Shown here in pieces: positions 46,650-59,009 of a stretch of DNA of 64,000 nucleotides. Under the pieces are notes generated by a model. The model saw only the letters and a program-made list of their open reading frames with translations, was not told the origin of the DNA and searched no databases. Source of the stretch: Piliocolobus tephrosceles. Its lineage: Eukaryota; Chordata; Mammalia; Primates; Cercopithecidae. Every line of letters begins with the position of its first letter. Position 1 is the first letter of the stretch. Location of the stretch: NCBI RefSeq assembly GCF_002776525.5, contig NC_045436.1, positions 47,266,616-47,330,615 of the forward strand, given 5' to 3'. The translations under genes were made by a program, and so were the position numbers.

Positions 46650-46855
46650 AGCAGAGGGTTAAAAGCACTGGTTTTGGAATACAGCAGATTCAAGTTGTAA
46701 TATTCTCTCCTTCACTTACTAGCCACATAACCTGGGAAGAAAGCTAACTTCTCTTTGAGTATTATTATTTATCTTACAGGTTGAAAGTTAAAGATTGAGT
46801 CTTGGTTTTCTCACAGGGTTGTTTAGAGAATTAAGTAGAGCGGTGAAAAAGAATG
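46650..46855 (+). mobile_element. MIR SINE
   Basis: GGGTTAAAAGCACTGGTTTT, ACTTACTAGCCACATAACCT and CAGGGTTGTTTAGAGAATTA lie in MIR order. Confidence 0.75.
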
Positions 46856-46910
46856 TTGAGTGATTAGAATGACCCAGTTAAAGGAGTGTAAACAAGTAGG
46901 GCCCTGGAAT

Positions 46911-46970
46911 CAGCAGTTTCTAAAACTTCTTTGGGTAATTCTAAAGTGCAGCCCATGTTGAGAGCCATTG
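46911..46970 (+). mobile_element. MER5A remnant with internal deletion
   Basis: The 5' terminus CAGCAGTTTCTAAAACTT is joined to the 3' part TAATTCTAAAGTGCAGCCC and ATGTTGAGAGCCATTG; the middle is missing. Confidence 0.6.
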
Positions 46971-47591
46971 ATTAAACTATTAGATGCTCTGGTAGAATTC
47001 TATAGAGAAAGAAACTCTTGTGACAGTAGAATAGATCTACTGCAGTTATTGCAATTTTGCCTGACAAACAGGAAACTTCACTGGACAGCTACCTTGAAAG
47101 CTCCATCCACTCCATGCCCCTGTATATATTTTTTCAATTCATGTAAAAAAATACTTTGTAGGCTGATTATGTAAACCAATTAATTTGTATGGGGAGTTTG
47201 GTGATCTTCTTTTGACTGGACCTTCAACATCCAGGTTGTAAATGATCTGGAATACATAAGCAGTATCACGATAGTTTTGTTTTAAAGCTACTTAGAAATT
47301 ATTTAGCCTTCTATTGTTGGGATTAATGACTTTCAGTGAGCAACAGATTAATAGACATGTGCTTTTGTTCATATTACTGTTTTCTGTCTAATGGCTTGTT
47401 CATTAACTCATGACTGTGGTCTTAATTGGGTGCTGTTAATACCTAACGATGGCCTTTTTGAGTCTGGTAGTGTGATAAATTGTGTCTGTTTCTATTCCCT
47501 GAGGCTAATAGATATTTTCTTTTTAAAACTCTAATTAAGCAGCCCTAGGGAAGACAATTAAAGTCACCATCAGTCTGGGCTCTGAGGAGGC
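46971..47591. other. Repeat-free stretch, no gene seen
   Basis: Unique DNA with several ATTA/TAATTA words. No splice-flanked frame. Confidence 0.35.
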
Positions 47592-47770
47592 ACACAGCCA
47601 TGGAAGGGGCACAGATTTTGGAAGGAGACTGTTTAATGTCTAATCTGCCACTTGCTTATGAAGTGACCCTGGGCAAATTATCCCAGTTTTCTGAAACCCA
47701 GTTTTCTCATCTGTAAAATGGGCAAAGCAATAATAATGCAACACAGAACTGTATTGAAATAATACAAGTA
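47592..47770 (+). mobile_element. MIR SINE
   Basis: AATCTGCCACTTGCTTATGA, CTGGGCAAATTATCCCAG and TTTTCTCATCTGTAAAATGG are the MIR core. Confidence 0.85.
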
Positions 47771-50287
47771 AAAAAAAAAAAAAATGACATGCCCTGAAAT
47801 AATTAATCCAAAGGTTAAACATATATTATTTCCTTGCTTCCATTATTATGTATCAACTATAAGTTTTACAGTATTTCTAGGGCAGAAAGTTTCTAGGGTA
47901 GCCTGTCACCATCCAGGTCTAATGCTGAGGATAATTGATCGGCCGTAATGATTCTCCACTTTTTAGAATGATGGCACAATTATTTTTGCATATTGAAGTG
48001 GTAGAGAGAGGAAATGGATGAAGGCAGTGGTGGAAGTTTGACCTGATAACAACTGTTAGTAGCATACATGAGCTTTGAATTGCACTCTATGTATGTTTCA
48101 TATGTTAATAATATCCTCATGTGAGGCTTTGGGAGTCAGCAGAAATAGAGTTCTCAGCTTATAAAGAACAGTTGTTTAGCAAGTTATCAGCTATTATCCT
48201 TAGTGCCTATAAAACACATTTTTAGATTGTGGCTTTACAGTGCGAAGAGCTCCTTTGTTTCTATGTGTAAAATATGTAAACATCCCTTACTACTTAAAGG
48301 AAAACTGTTGTCTGTCCTACTTTATACAGCTCTTTAGAGGTTTCTTCTTCTTGCTTTAGTTAAGTGCACAGGTCAGGACTTGGCTCATAACACATAGTGG
48401 AAGAAAATCAATGGGGTCTGTACAATGCTTGCTTCCCAGCCTATTGTTCATTTCAGGAAGACCCAGAAATAAGTAGTATGGAGGACAGAATCACTTATTC
48501 TCAGAAAAGCTGTAAGGAGACCTCTTTGACTTCCATGAAAACAAAACCTCAATACCTAACATCTCTTATTTTCAGCAGAACCTGTATCTTTCAGTGATTC
48601 TCTGATAAAGGAACGTCTACAGATATTGTTCTCGTTCAGTATTCTTTCACCTGCTTGTAATAGACCTCTGTAATAGTTGGAAAGGGAAGTGGAATAAAAT
48701 GTGGGTAATTGCAGGGATAGTCAGAGTTATATGACTCTGGAGCCACATTTACAGTCACTATTAACCTAAAGAACTACATGAGTCCTGTATGACTGGTAGA
48801 ATTTAGTATAATGGCACATTCATATAGAGAAATTAGAAGTTTTAAAGAGCTACCAATTAAACATAAAGAGACACATGTGACTAGGAGCTGTGGTGTGAAC
48901 ATCACTGCTTTAAAGAAATGAATACATCTAAGGTTAGAGCATCCAAACGAAAAGAGTGCTTATATTTGTCTTAATTAGTGTTTCTTTTTGGCATGGAAGT
49001 CTGTAGAATGGACTTGTATACATAATTTGGTAGACTGTGCTTGACATTTGAAAGATGATCACATTTAGTGAGTAAAACCCAAGATAGCATATCCCACTCA
49101 AGAATTATTGTTTATCCAAACTGGTTAATTAGGATGGTGTTTAGGCTTCCAAGTAAGCTCTAGTCTTACCAAAGGAACCAAATGTCATTATGCATTTGTA
49201 CCAGTTTGTCAAAGACATAACTCAACAGACAGACCAATATTTAAATGGCATTTTTTTCCTCTCCAATTACATATAACCATACTCTGTTGAATATCATTGT
49301 TTCATCCCTTGACCACATGTTTGGAAGATTTATTTGTTTACCAATCACTTTTCTGGATATTGAGGAGTTCAGTTTGGGTAGGATGTGGCAGGTGGGACAA
49401 GCACTGCTCCTTCTGGCAACACCTAGAAAAGAAGCTGGGCTGATTGCAAAAAATCACATGTTTGAAAGCACCATTAAGCTATCAGAGTGAAAATAACTAG
49501 AGAGACCAAATTTCCAGAGCAAGGAGAACCTTTCAACATTGAGCTATCAGGAACCATGATTTTTGTCTAGGGGTATTTGCTGACTCTTAGAGTGGGCTGA
49601 AGAATAGGCCTTTGCCTAGACAGAGAGCTGCTGCTGCTGCTGTTGCTGTAGCTGTTGCTTGGAGAAAGAGAAATCAGCAAAGCTTTCAGCAGTTGTGTTG
49701 GATGAAGTGAGAAATGGAGAATTCAGGGGGCTCAAGTAAGTGGCCACTTTTTTTCTCAGAAGAGACTTGGTAAATTCTGACTCTTTGCAGGAGGCTAAAG
49801 AACTAGGTCAAAGGCTTCCAAAAAGCAGAGTGAAAGTCCCCATAGTTTCACAGTGCTTGGGAAACTAGAGAGAGAAACTGACAACAGGCAAGAGATGCCC
49901 TAGAGGGAGTGCTGAGTTGACACTGAGAAACTAAAAAGTCGTTTTTCACCTGGAGGTATTCACAGAGTTTCCCTGTGACTAGAAGTCTGAATATTAAGGT
50001 TTTGCCAAACAGAAGGTGGCAGCTGGCAGGCATAGCACTCAGCAGAGATTCGGATTTTCATGCATAGTTGGAATGATACATTTGGAGTCCAAAGGAGATT
50101 CAGACTCATGGCTGGTCTCCCTCTAAAGACTTTTGTCAGATTCTGAGGCTGTGTCGAGTGTAATGTTAAAGAAGTACAGTGGAATGTCTTACAATCTCCA
50201 CTTTTTCAGGGCTGAGAAGCAAAGACCAGTCAGGCTGTTGGTTGAAAATCACAGAGGGCCATACCAGATAACACAGGTAGACTCAGA
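47771..50287. other. Repeat-poor 2.5-kb stretch, no gene seen
   Basis: Holds an A15-type run (47770-47784) and a short interrupted CTG tract (49626-49660). Short frames such as 48397-48597 have no splice or domain support. Confidence 0.4.
49626..49660. repeat. Short interrupted CTG repeat
   Basis: GCTGCTGCTGCTGCTGTTGC then TGTAGCTGTTGC. Only four to five pure units, so it is not expanded. Confidence 0.85.
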
Positions 50288-50691
50288 GTCTTAGTTGGCT
50301 GGGGCTACCCATAAGAAATACCCAGTCTACCCATAGACTGGGGAGCTTAAGCAACAAAAATTTCTTTTCTCACAGGTCTGGAGTCTGCAAATCTAAGATC
50401 AAGGTGCTGGCAAGGTTGACTTCTTCAAAGCCTCTCTCCTTGACTTGCAGACAGCAGCCCTCTTGCTGCCTCTTTGCATGGTCTTTCCTCTGGGCATGAG
50501 CTTTTCTGGTATCTCCTCTTCTTCTTACAAAGACACCAGTTACATTGGATTAGCACCCTATCCTATGGGGCTCATTTTAAATTAATCACTTCTGTAAAGG
50601 CCCTATCTCAAATAATTACATTCTGAGCTACTTGGAAGTAAGGGCTTCAATATATGAATATTGGAGAAACACAATTCAGCCAATGACCCTG
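50288..50691 (-). mobile_element. MLT1-type MaLR LTR, reverse
   Basis: In reverse: TTAGTTGGCTGGGGCTACC, TTTCTTTTCTCACAGGTCTG, CTAAGATCAAGGTGCTGGC, TTACATTGGATTAGCACCC, CTATCTCAAATAATTACATT and ACACAATTCAGCCAATGACC. It looks like a nearly complete solo LTR with an extra hairpin at 50321-50342. Confidence 0.88.
50321..50342. repeat. Perfect 9-bp-arm hairpin inside the MLT1 LTR
   Basis: CCCAGTCTA, loop CCCA, then TAGACTGGG. Related LTRs read straight from AATACC into ATAGACTGGG, so about ten bases appear inserted as an inverted copy of the adjacent word. Confidence 0.85.
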
Positions 50692-50974
50692 AATTTTATA
50701 AACAATTCCAGCCCAGGTCTGTCCCAGATCAATCTCTGACTTGATTGAAGAGTGAGTCCCTACCCTTTACCTCACCTGCCATTTGCCTCACATAAAAAGG
50801 GGGCACCTGTCTGCTGCAAGGTATCATCTGGAGTTTTTACAATTGCTTGATATTAAAAAAAAGATCTTCATAACCGGAATAATAAACCTCATTTCTATTT
50901 CAGGCATGTTTAGGTGCAAGGAAGACCTACTGTTCTCATTATGACCCATTTCATTCATAAGCATTCTTCCAAAC

Positions 50975-51170
50975 CAGAGCTTCTCAAACATTAATGTACA
51001 TATGAATGAATTGGGAATCTTACCAAAATGAACACTATGATTCATGTGTCTGGGGCAAGTCTGAGATACTGCGTTTCTAACAGACTTCTAGAGAATGGTC
51101 TGGAGATCATCCTTCTGACCAACTGTTGACCAGCAGGTGATGAGTATGCACACTAACGTTTGAGGAACCT
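50975..51170 (+). mobile_element. MER20 (hAT-Charlie MITE), near full length
   Basis: From CAGAGCTTCTCAAACATTAA through TGTCTGGGGCAAGTCTGAGA and CTGCGTTTCTAACAGACTTC to ACTAACGTTTGAGGAACC, the terminal inverted repeats of the family. Confidence 0.85.
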
Positions 51171-51342
51171 TTCCTAAAAATGTTCCAGCTCTGAGAATCT
51201 GTTAACTTTTTTTTGTGTCCTTTTCAAAGGGAACCATATTTGATGGCTTGAACATGGCACAATATGTTTTAAGACTCCTTGTAGGACTTAGAGCTAGTTT
51301 GTGAGGCTCATTCTTATCAAAAAGTAATCTAATTTATTTTAT

Positions 51343-51530
51343 AGTAATAGTTCTTTACTTTAACTTGACTGCACATTAGAATCAAGTAGAGTATTAGCCT
51401 TAAAAATACTGATGCTTGGGGTCCTTCCCTTGAACATTCTGATTAAATTATTCTGGGGTGTGACCTGTGAATTGGCATTTAAAACAAACACAAAAACCAA
51501 AAACGTGTTACAGGTGATTCTACTGTGTTA
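51343..51530 (+). mobile_element. MER5A (hAT-Charlie MITE)
   Basis: TGACTGCACATTAGAATCAA, AAAAATACTGATGCTTGGGG, TCTGGGGTGTGACCTG and ACAGGTGATTCTACTGTG are in MER5A order. Confidence 0.85.
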
Positions 51531-52409
51531 TCAAGATTCATAATAACAGTTTTAGGGTAGCACATTTTAAAAATATGTTTACTAAAATGGTAGTGGGCTT
51601 GCTTTGGCCCACTCACCTTACTTACAAAGCATGTTTCTGGTAAAAATCAGCAAATGGTGATAATAGCCCACTTTCAAAAGAATTAATATTTACCCATTGT
51701 TAATACTTGAAGGAATATTTCTTAGAATTTTTTCAATCCTTTGAAGCTGGGTAATTGTCACTCCTTAAAGACCAGAAATGTGATTCCATTTTGCCAGAGT
51801 CCTCTCCAATTCCTATTGTCTCAAACACCCAGCCCACTCCTTTCATTAATTTAACCTACCTGGAGCCTGTGGGCATGCGAGTTTGTAACACTACCTTTAC
51901 GATACCGATTTGTGAGATATAGTAAGCTAGAAATTCCAAATGTTGAAGAAGAAATGTTAAGTTTACTTCCCAGGAATATTTCAGATATAATTTTCATATT
52001 GCATAGATTTTTTTTTTTTTTTTTAGGTTAACTGAGACATTCCTTCCATCTCTAAGATTCTATGGCCTAAATCATTTAGATTTGTACATGCATCATTTTC
52101 TCCATGCAAGATTGAAATTAAACAACTGGAAAACTGTTATCAAAGACTAGCTGATAGATTTTAGAAAACTGAAGGTTCTTAGCAATTATTATTAGATGTC
52201 TGACTCTTACCATGTCATTGTTATTGCATATCAGCAAAATATACCTTGTCTTCTTAATCTCTTACTCTCTGAGATTGTCAGTGCTTATAATAGTGATTGA
52301 ATCATAATATGTGCTTGATACATGTTTGCTGGCCTTAAAATAGTAAATGAAGTTTTAATGTTAGCTATTTTGCTTTATTTTCTCATAACCACACACTAAA
52401 TAAATCCAA
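51531..52409. other. Unique DNA, no gene seen
   Basis: Contains a T18-20 run (52007-52024); otherwise nothing recognised. Confidence 0.4.
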
Positions 52410-53850
52410 AATTTCATTAGAACAAATCTGGAGGCATTACATTACCCAACTTCAAACTATACTTTAAGGCTGTAGCCAAGAAAACAGCATGGCACTGGTA
52501 TAAAAATAGGCACATAGACCAATGGAACAGAATACAGAACCCAGAAATAAAGTCAAATACTTACAGCCAACTAATCATCAACAAAGCAAGCAAAGGTAGG
52601 GAAACATAAAGAAGGTAAAGGACACTCTATTCAACCAATGGTGCTGGCACAATTGGCAAGTCACACGTAAAAGAATGAAACTGGATCCTCGTGTCTGGCC
52701 TCATACACAAATTGACTCAAGATGGATCAAAGACTTAAATCTAAGACCTGGAATCATAAACATTCTAGAAGTTAACATTAGAAAAACCCTTCTAGACATT
52801 GACTTAGGCAAAGAATTCATAACCAAGAACACAAAAGCAAATGCGACAAAAACAAAGATAAATAAATGGCATTTAATTAAACTAAAGAGCTTCTTCACAG
52901 CAAAAGAAATAATCAGCAGAGTAAACAGACAACTCACAGTGTGGGAGGAAATCTTTGCAAACTATGCAACTGACAAAGGGATAATATTCAGAATTTACAA
53001 GGAACTCAAGTCAGCAAGAGAAAAACAAATAACTCTATCAAAAAGTGGGCTAAGGACATAAATAATTCTCAAGAGAAATATAAATGGCTAACAAGCCTAT
53101 GAAAAAATGCTCAATGTCACTCATTATAAGGAAAATGCAAATCAAAACTATAATGCGATATCACCTTACTCCTTCAGAAATGGCCACAATTAAAAAATAA
53201 AAAAAAAAAATAGATGTTGGTGTGAATGTGGTGAAAAAAGAACATTTTTACACTGCTGGTGGGAATGTAAACTAGTACAACCACTATGTAAAACAGTGCA
53301 GAGATTCCTTAATGAACTAAAGGTAGATCTACCATTTGATCCAGCAATCCCACTACTGGGTATCTACCCAGAGAAAAAGGAGTCACATGAAAAAGACACT
53401 TGTACATGCATGTTTATAGCAGCACAATTCATAATTGTAAAAATATAGAGCCAGCCCATATGCCCATCAACCAGTGAGTAGATAAAGAAAATGTGGTCAA
53501 CCATAAAAAGGAATCAAATAATGGCATTCACAGCAACGTAGATGGAGGTACAGACCATTATTCTAAATGAAGTAACTCAGGAATGGAAAACCAAACATAA
53601 TATTTCTCACTTATAAATCGGAGCTAAGCTATGAAAACACAAAGGCATAAGAATGATACAGTAGATTTTGGGGACTTGGGGAATGGTGGGAGTGGGGTAA
53701 GGGATTAAAGGCTACACATTGGGCACAGTGTACACTGCTCAGGTGATGGGTGCACTAAAATCTCAGAAATCATCACTAAATAAATTATCCATGTAACCAA
53801 ACACCACATGTTCTTCCAGAACCTAGTAAAATTAAAAAGAACAGAGGGTC
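52410..53850 (+). mobile_element. LINE-1 3' fragment, L1PB/L1MA-like
   Basis: The element starts mid-ORF2 (GGAGGCATTACATTACCCAA) and runs through the ORF2 C-terminus into a 3'UTR with GGGGACTTGGGGAATGGTGG and CCATGTAACCAAACACCACA, then a short A-rich tail. The forward orientation is opposite to the big L1 at 11.6-16.5 kb. Confidence 0.93.
52675..53061 (+). pseudogene. L1 ORF2 C-terminal relic, 128 codons open
   Basis: This is the longest surviving open piece of the L1PB/L1MA ORF2. It covers a stretch downstream of the reverse transcriptase, with the typical lysine-rich wording. The catalytic domains are absent and a stop follows at 53059-53061. Confidence 0.88.
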
Positions 53851-54790
53851 TAAATTATTCTGTCAAAGTAAATGTAAATATCCAAATTTTAGTGTCTTAG
53901 CACAATGGAAGTTTATTTCTTGATTGTTGTGGTAGGCAGAATTCTAAGATTGTTCCCAAAATTAGCACTCCATGATGTACATCCCTGCATAATCCTCAAT
54001 GCTGTGATATAATAGCACTTAATCTCATGATTAGGTCATATTATATAGCCCGGTTGAAAGAGAGATCATCCGAGAAGAGCCTGACCTAATCAGGTAATCC
54101 TTTAAAAGAGAGTGAGTTCTTCCTAAAAACAGAAGTTAGAGAAGATTTGATGCCAAGGAGATCCTCTGTTGCTGAATTTAATGGAGGAGGGAGCTTGGCA
54201 AGGGCTGCTGGTGTGTGAACCCAGGAGTTTAGAGCAGCCTCCTGTGAACAGCCATCAAGAAAATAAGGACCACAGTTCAAGAGTTGCAAGAAACTAAATT
54301 CTGAGAAGCCTGAGGGAGCTTTGAAGCACATCTTTCTCCAGTGAAGCCTCTAAATGGGGACACAGCCAGCTGACACCTTGATTTCAGCCAAGTGAGACTT
54401 GAGTGGAGAATCCAGCCATATCATGCCTGGACTTCTAACCTACAAAGCTGTGAACAAATAAATGGATGTTGTTTTAAGCAGCTAAGTTTGTAGTAATTTG
54501 TTGCACATGAGTAGAAAATTAACACAATTATTTAACAGTCTACTACCAGTAGTGATGGCTGGCAGATGGCTTTCTTTCATGTGGTAATTTGGGGATTCAG
54601 GTGCAGCTCAGCCACCACATAAAGACTGGACTCTTCTATGTATGGCCATTGGAAGAAGAATGAGACAGTGTATATATTCACTTTTGCAAAATCCAGCTTG
54701 GTTACAGCAAACATCACTTGCATGTACATTTCATTGGTGAGAACTAGCCACATGGCTGCTCCTGGGAGCAGGGTTTCTAGCATATGGAAT
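53851..54790 (+). mobile_element. Ancient interspersed repeat split by an MLT1 LTR (family not assigned)
   Basis: The left part (to 53927) ends TAGCACAATGGAAGTTTATT TCTTG-like; the right part (from 54527) continues TTAACAGTCTACTACCAG, GCTGGCAGATGGCTTTC and ATTTGGGGATTCAGG. I recognise this run as a dispersed mammalian repeat but cannot name it with confidence. Confidence 0.45.
53928..54526 (+). mobile_element. MLT1-type MaLR solo LTR
   Basis: Starts TGTGGTAGGCAGAATTCTAA and ends AAAATTAACACA, with CATGATTAGGTCATATTATA, CAGCCAAGTGAGACTTGAG and TGTTTTAAGCAGCTAAGTTT between. The flanking ATTGT (53923-53927) and ATTAT (54527-54531) are a plausible 5-bp target-site duplication with one change. 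Confidence 0.88.
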
Positions 54791-56014
54791 CCTGGTTAAG
54801 CAGCAGTTTCCTTCTGGAAAATTCATACTGTGAAGCAGAGCAAAACCTTTCTGTTGTAGTCAAATTTTAATGTTTGATTAAAGACACTTATGTGTCTCCT
54901 TTCAAGTAGGACAAGTAAATGTGATGATATATTCTAATTTGAGATACATAGAGAATTAGAGTAACACTTTTTTTTTTTTTTCTTAAAGAAATGAGACACA
55001 TTCATTATCAGAGACATTTCCAGGTGTGACAGTTTTCTAGGAAGAGGATCTGGGCTCTATCCCTGCTGAGAGGTGTCCCTCCGCTATAACCAATATCTTT
55101 CCCTCTGCCTACCAGCTGAGACTGTCTAGGGGGATGATGCTTCTCCCTCACCTACCAATGAGCAGATGTACTTGCATGAGGTCCAGGTGCTGCCAGTCTA
55201 GTGTGCAGACTCAGGACAGCATGGGCTTTTCCTTCTCTGGGTCTGGATCTCCAACAGACTCCTAGCATTTCAGGCAGCCCCACTGCCTGATTTTCAGCTA
55301 CTCACCTACAAAAAATGGAGCAGTCCTCACTCTCCTCCCACCCTCAGGACAGCAATGCCCATGCTCATTGTAACAAGGTTGACTAGTCTGAGGAGTATGT
55401 CTTGCATAAATTTGAGCACTAAAGTCCTGTGTTCAGCTGCTGTATTGGTAGCTGAAGCAGCGTCTTGTTGGGAACAATTAAGACTTGTGAAGTAGTCTAT
55501 AGGAATTCCATGAAAGAGTGAGAATAACCCACTGTATGCTGCCTGGTTTTGTTTTGTTTTTAAGATAAATTTAGTTAGTTTAATTTTGAACTTCTGGGGT
55601 TGATAGAGAAGGAAATTTGTTTTAGATGAACCTTAAAAAATATTCAAGATGGAATAGGAAACATGATTTTCTACATGATCACTACCATTAATTGGTCTGC
55701 CTTGCTTTATTTGACATCATAAAAGTCTAGACAAAAGGAAGCTGTAAGAATGTTTTAAATTTGTAGTCAGGAAGACATTCTTATGTTCCAGGAAGGGACA
55801 GGGAGGGGGAATAGTGAAGAAAAATAGAGAGAAGAACTGCTGACAAGACCAAAAAAGGGAAAATGAATTCCAAAGGAAGGCTTGCAATTCTCAGGAGGCA
55901 TGACATTGTCAGTGAACCAGAATATTCCAAATGCTACAGTGACAGCCTTTGCTTCATCCTTTTCTCACCAAGAGGTCTCATCTATATCTGTTCAGGCCTT
56001 AGTATTTTTTAGTG
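54791..56014. other. Unique DNA, no gene seen
   Basis: A T14-type run (54968-54981) and a TTTTG repeat (55548-55559) are the only low-complexity features. The segment 55020-55400 is somewhat GC-richer without a gene signature. Confidence 0.4.
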
Positions 56015-56176
56015 ACATGTTCCTCCTTCTCTCCCTTCCTCCCTGTCTCATGGTCCTCCTCCCTTCCTTCCTCTGCCTTCCTCTTCTTCTTTCTGTCCTT
56101 GCCTCTTTCCTCTTCATTTTCTCTCTTCCCCCCTCCATTTCTTTCTCACACACTTTGTTCTTCTCTCTCTGGGTCA
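56015..56176. repeat. Polypyrimidine tract, ~160 bp
   Basis: Almost uninterrupted C/T on the plus strand (CCTT, CTTC and CCTC mixtures). The two plus-strand frames over it merely translate low complexity into Ser/Leu/Phe-rich strings and are not genes. Confidence 0.85.
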
Positions 56177-56329
56177 GGTACTGTTTGCAGTGCTGAAAAC
56201 GATAGAATACAACAACCTGTAGGGTCTATTAACCCCATGTTAAAAAACTGATAAAAAGGCTGAAAGGCAGCTGGCATGAAGAGGTTCAATCATTTTCCCA
56301 AAGTGACTTGGGAAGAGTTGGGATGTGTT

Positions 56330-56510
56330 GAGGGCTCTGATCATGCCACTCCACTGTTCAATGCCTTCCCTGATTTCCTATTGCCTGGAATAATGCAATA
56401 GAATAAAACTCCACTTCTATAACATGGGAGACAGCCCTCTCCAGTAAATGGCCCCAACCAATTCCCCAAACGTATATAACTCCTGCCATTTCCTGCAGGG
56501 CCCCAATAGC
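56330..56510 (+). mobile_element. L2 LINE fragment
   Basis: GATCATGCCACTCCACTGTT, CAATGCCTTCCCTGATTTCC, AAAACTCCACTTCTATAACA and AACTCCTGCCATTTCCTGC lie in L2 order. Confidence 0.7.
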
Positions 56511-56669
56511 ATCAACAGAATACTTATATTCAATAAGTTATACTTCATTGTAAATGCCCACAGGACAATGCCCATATTTCTTTTTTTTTTTTTCTGAAAG
56601 AATTTAATAGCTTTAATGAGGCTTCTAGCATGTACTGAAGTAAAAGATGAAAAGTCATATTCCTGTATT

Positions 56670-57007
56670 ATTTTTCTTTTCTCTTTTTCATTTCATTTCT
56701 TTTTTTTTTTTTTTTTTTTGTGACAGAGTGTCGCTCTGTGGCCAGGTTGGAGTGCAGTGGCATGATCTCGGCTTACTGCAATCTCCACCTCCCGGGTTGA
56801 AGCGATTCTCCTGCCCCAGCCTCCCAAGTAGCTGGGAATACAGGCGTGCACCACCATGCCCAGCTAATTTTTGTATTTTTGGTAGAGATGGGGTTTCATC
56901 ATGTTGGCCAGGATGGTCTCCACCTCTTGACCTTGTGATCCGCCATCCTCAGTCTCCCAAAGTACTGGGATTACAGGCGTGAGCTACTATGCCCAGCTAT
57001 TTTTCTT
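56670..57007 (-). mobile_element. AluS-like SINE, reverse
   Basis: Body 56720-56998 from GTGACAGAGTGTCGCTCTG to GTGAGCTACTATGCCCAGC, with a long T-rich tail (56679-56719). ATTTTTCTT at 56670-56678 and 56999-57007 is a plausible target-site duplication. Confidence 0.93.
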
Positions 57008-58699
57008 ATTAATCATCACCATTATTATAAATCATGTTCTCTGCCATCAGAAAATGTATTTATATTTGTAAATAATGGACAAATATAAAATAATTAGAGA
57101 ATAATTCATGATAAAAGTGAACTACAATAAATAAGGCAATTATTAACAAAAAACAATCATTCATCCATATTTCTATTATAGCACTTATTGCATTGTGCTA
57201 AATTATTCACATATGTGTCTCACTCACTGGCCTCTGAAATCTCAACAAGAAATACTGGGGCATTATTCACTAGCAAATCCAGTGCTTGCTACCTAGCTTG
57301 TGTTCACTGCAATGGAGGAATATATAAGAAAAGCATCACTGATATAACCTATGTACCATAACATCAGTAATAGGATAAAGAATATTAAAAATATATATAT
57401 GTAAAAGAAGAAAAGGAATCTTCTTTTCCTTCTGTAGTTTATTGATAATTATAAGAAATACGTGTTCTACATATAAAATTATTAAAATGCGGGAGTTTAC
57501 CATGTTGCAGGAATTGTCAGGATTTTTCTACCTTTGTCCAACATTAAAACACTTTTATATTAATATTTATAACCCAAATCAAATACTTTATACAACTCTA
57601 TGTATGTTGACCCTCTTACCAATTTCTGACTTTTTCACTTTATTTGTAAATTCAAGTGTATATCTTTGGAAAATGTTATTTGGCTGTCAATTTTTTTTAA
57701 AAAATAATGTATATATGTACACATATGTGCATTATATGGTACATGTGAATATTCATTATATAGCACTTTATACTATATACATATATATGCAGTATAATAA
57801 ACTATTCATATACACACAGAGATAGAGGGAGAAACCATATTTATACATACTATATATAATCCATACACACACTACATTGTCCACCACCACTATTTGTATA
57901 TAGTTTCCTCGTCCTTTGAGGCCAGTTGATGACTTTCAGATAATGAGACTGAATGGTAATCTAGGCCAAAAGATGTTAATGCAGCTACCAAACTGCTAAT
58001 GCTCTTAGCCAGCAAGTGCTCTGTCACACAGTCCTGAGTTGCAGAGTTGTGTTCTACAAATTGTGTTTACTCCATTGAGGTCTCTCATGTCATTTATTTT
58101 GTGCTTGGGTGAACAATTTTGAGTTATAATGACTGACAAATTGTGCAAGCGACAGTGCTGGATCTGTTATAAAGAAACAAAAAGTATTAAGCTAGAAGTT
58201 CAAATGCACATTTTATTATAGCTTGTGGCTTTTTTCAAGGAGTTGGCAACTGTGTTCAAGATTAGCAGGCCGCGAGGAGCTGATTCAAGTCTTTTAACTT
58301 ATTAGAGGTATTAGAAGCATCCCTTCAATCTGGGAGGATTGACCTGGTATGGTCAGGTATGACAAGACTTAAGGGATTTGAAGAGAAGTATGATTAAAAG
58401 GATTTTGTTAGAATGATCCCCTAAAATGTTGATCCTTTAAGTGTTTTAGGCTGTTGCTCCCTGATTCTTCCCCTCCAATCCCCTTTCTCTCCAAGTAAAC
58501 AGGATGTGCTTATATATTGCTTTATATTCATTTAACTTGTTTAACTCATCTTTATTTCAAATTAAGACATACTAGATATAAGTTTCTTGCCTTTTCTTAC
58601 GCTCACTATCTTTTTCTGAAGCAAGAAAGGTAATCATGATTTTTTTTTATTTGAAATGTGATTTTTTAAGAGAACCATAGAGTTAGTACATTGGAAGCA
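57008..58699. other. Unique AT-rich DNA with a TA/TG microsatellite patch
   Basis: The patch at about 57690-57865 is TATG/TACA-rich; the 127-codon frame crossing it is low complexity and treated as chance. No repeat or gene recognised otherwise. Confidence 0.45.
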
Positions 58700-58787
58700 G
58701 AATATCTGGGGGCATGGAGGAGCACCAAGAGTTTGAAAGGGTTCCCAGGTGATTCTAATGTACAGCCAGGATTGAAAATCACCACTC
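58700..58787 (+). mobile_element. MER5A 3' remnant
   Basis: GGGTTCCCAGGTGATTCTAA, TGTACAGCCAGGATTG and AAAATCACCACT are the 3' half of MER5A. Confidence 0.7.
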
Positions 58788-59009
58788 AGTTCAAGATACA
58801 TGTCTCTTGATTATATAAGGAGTTAGTGTTTCAACTAGAACACCTTTTTGGAAAGCTTACCCAGATAACTGGTTCTTTTACATTATTCCCCCTCCCACAA
58901 TTGAGAATTACCTTTCCAGTAAATTCAGATGATGGTATCTGTTAGTTTGGCCCAGAATTCTCAAGTGGGAAAGATATCCTATAAGAAGCATGAGTGTGGG
59001 CACTCATTC

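Noticed and set aside
55882..56251. Two overlapping Ser/Leu/Phe-rich plus-strand frames
   Set aside because: Direct translation of the polypyrimidine tract.
56647..56982. 111-codon plus-strand frame
   Set aside because: Standard antisense translation of an Alu element.
57442..57825. 127-codon plus-strand frame
   Set aside because: Its second half is TA/TG microsatellite; hydrophobic content reflects base composition.
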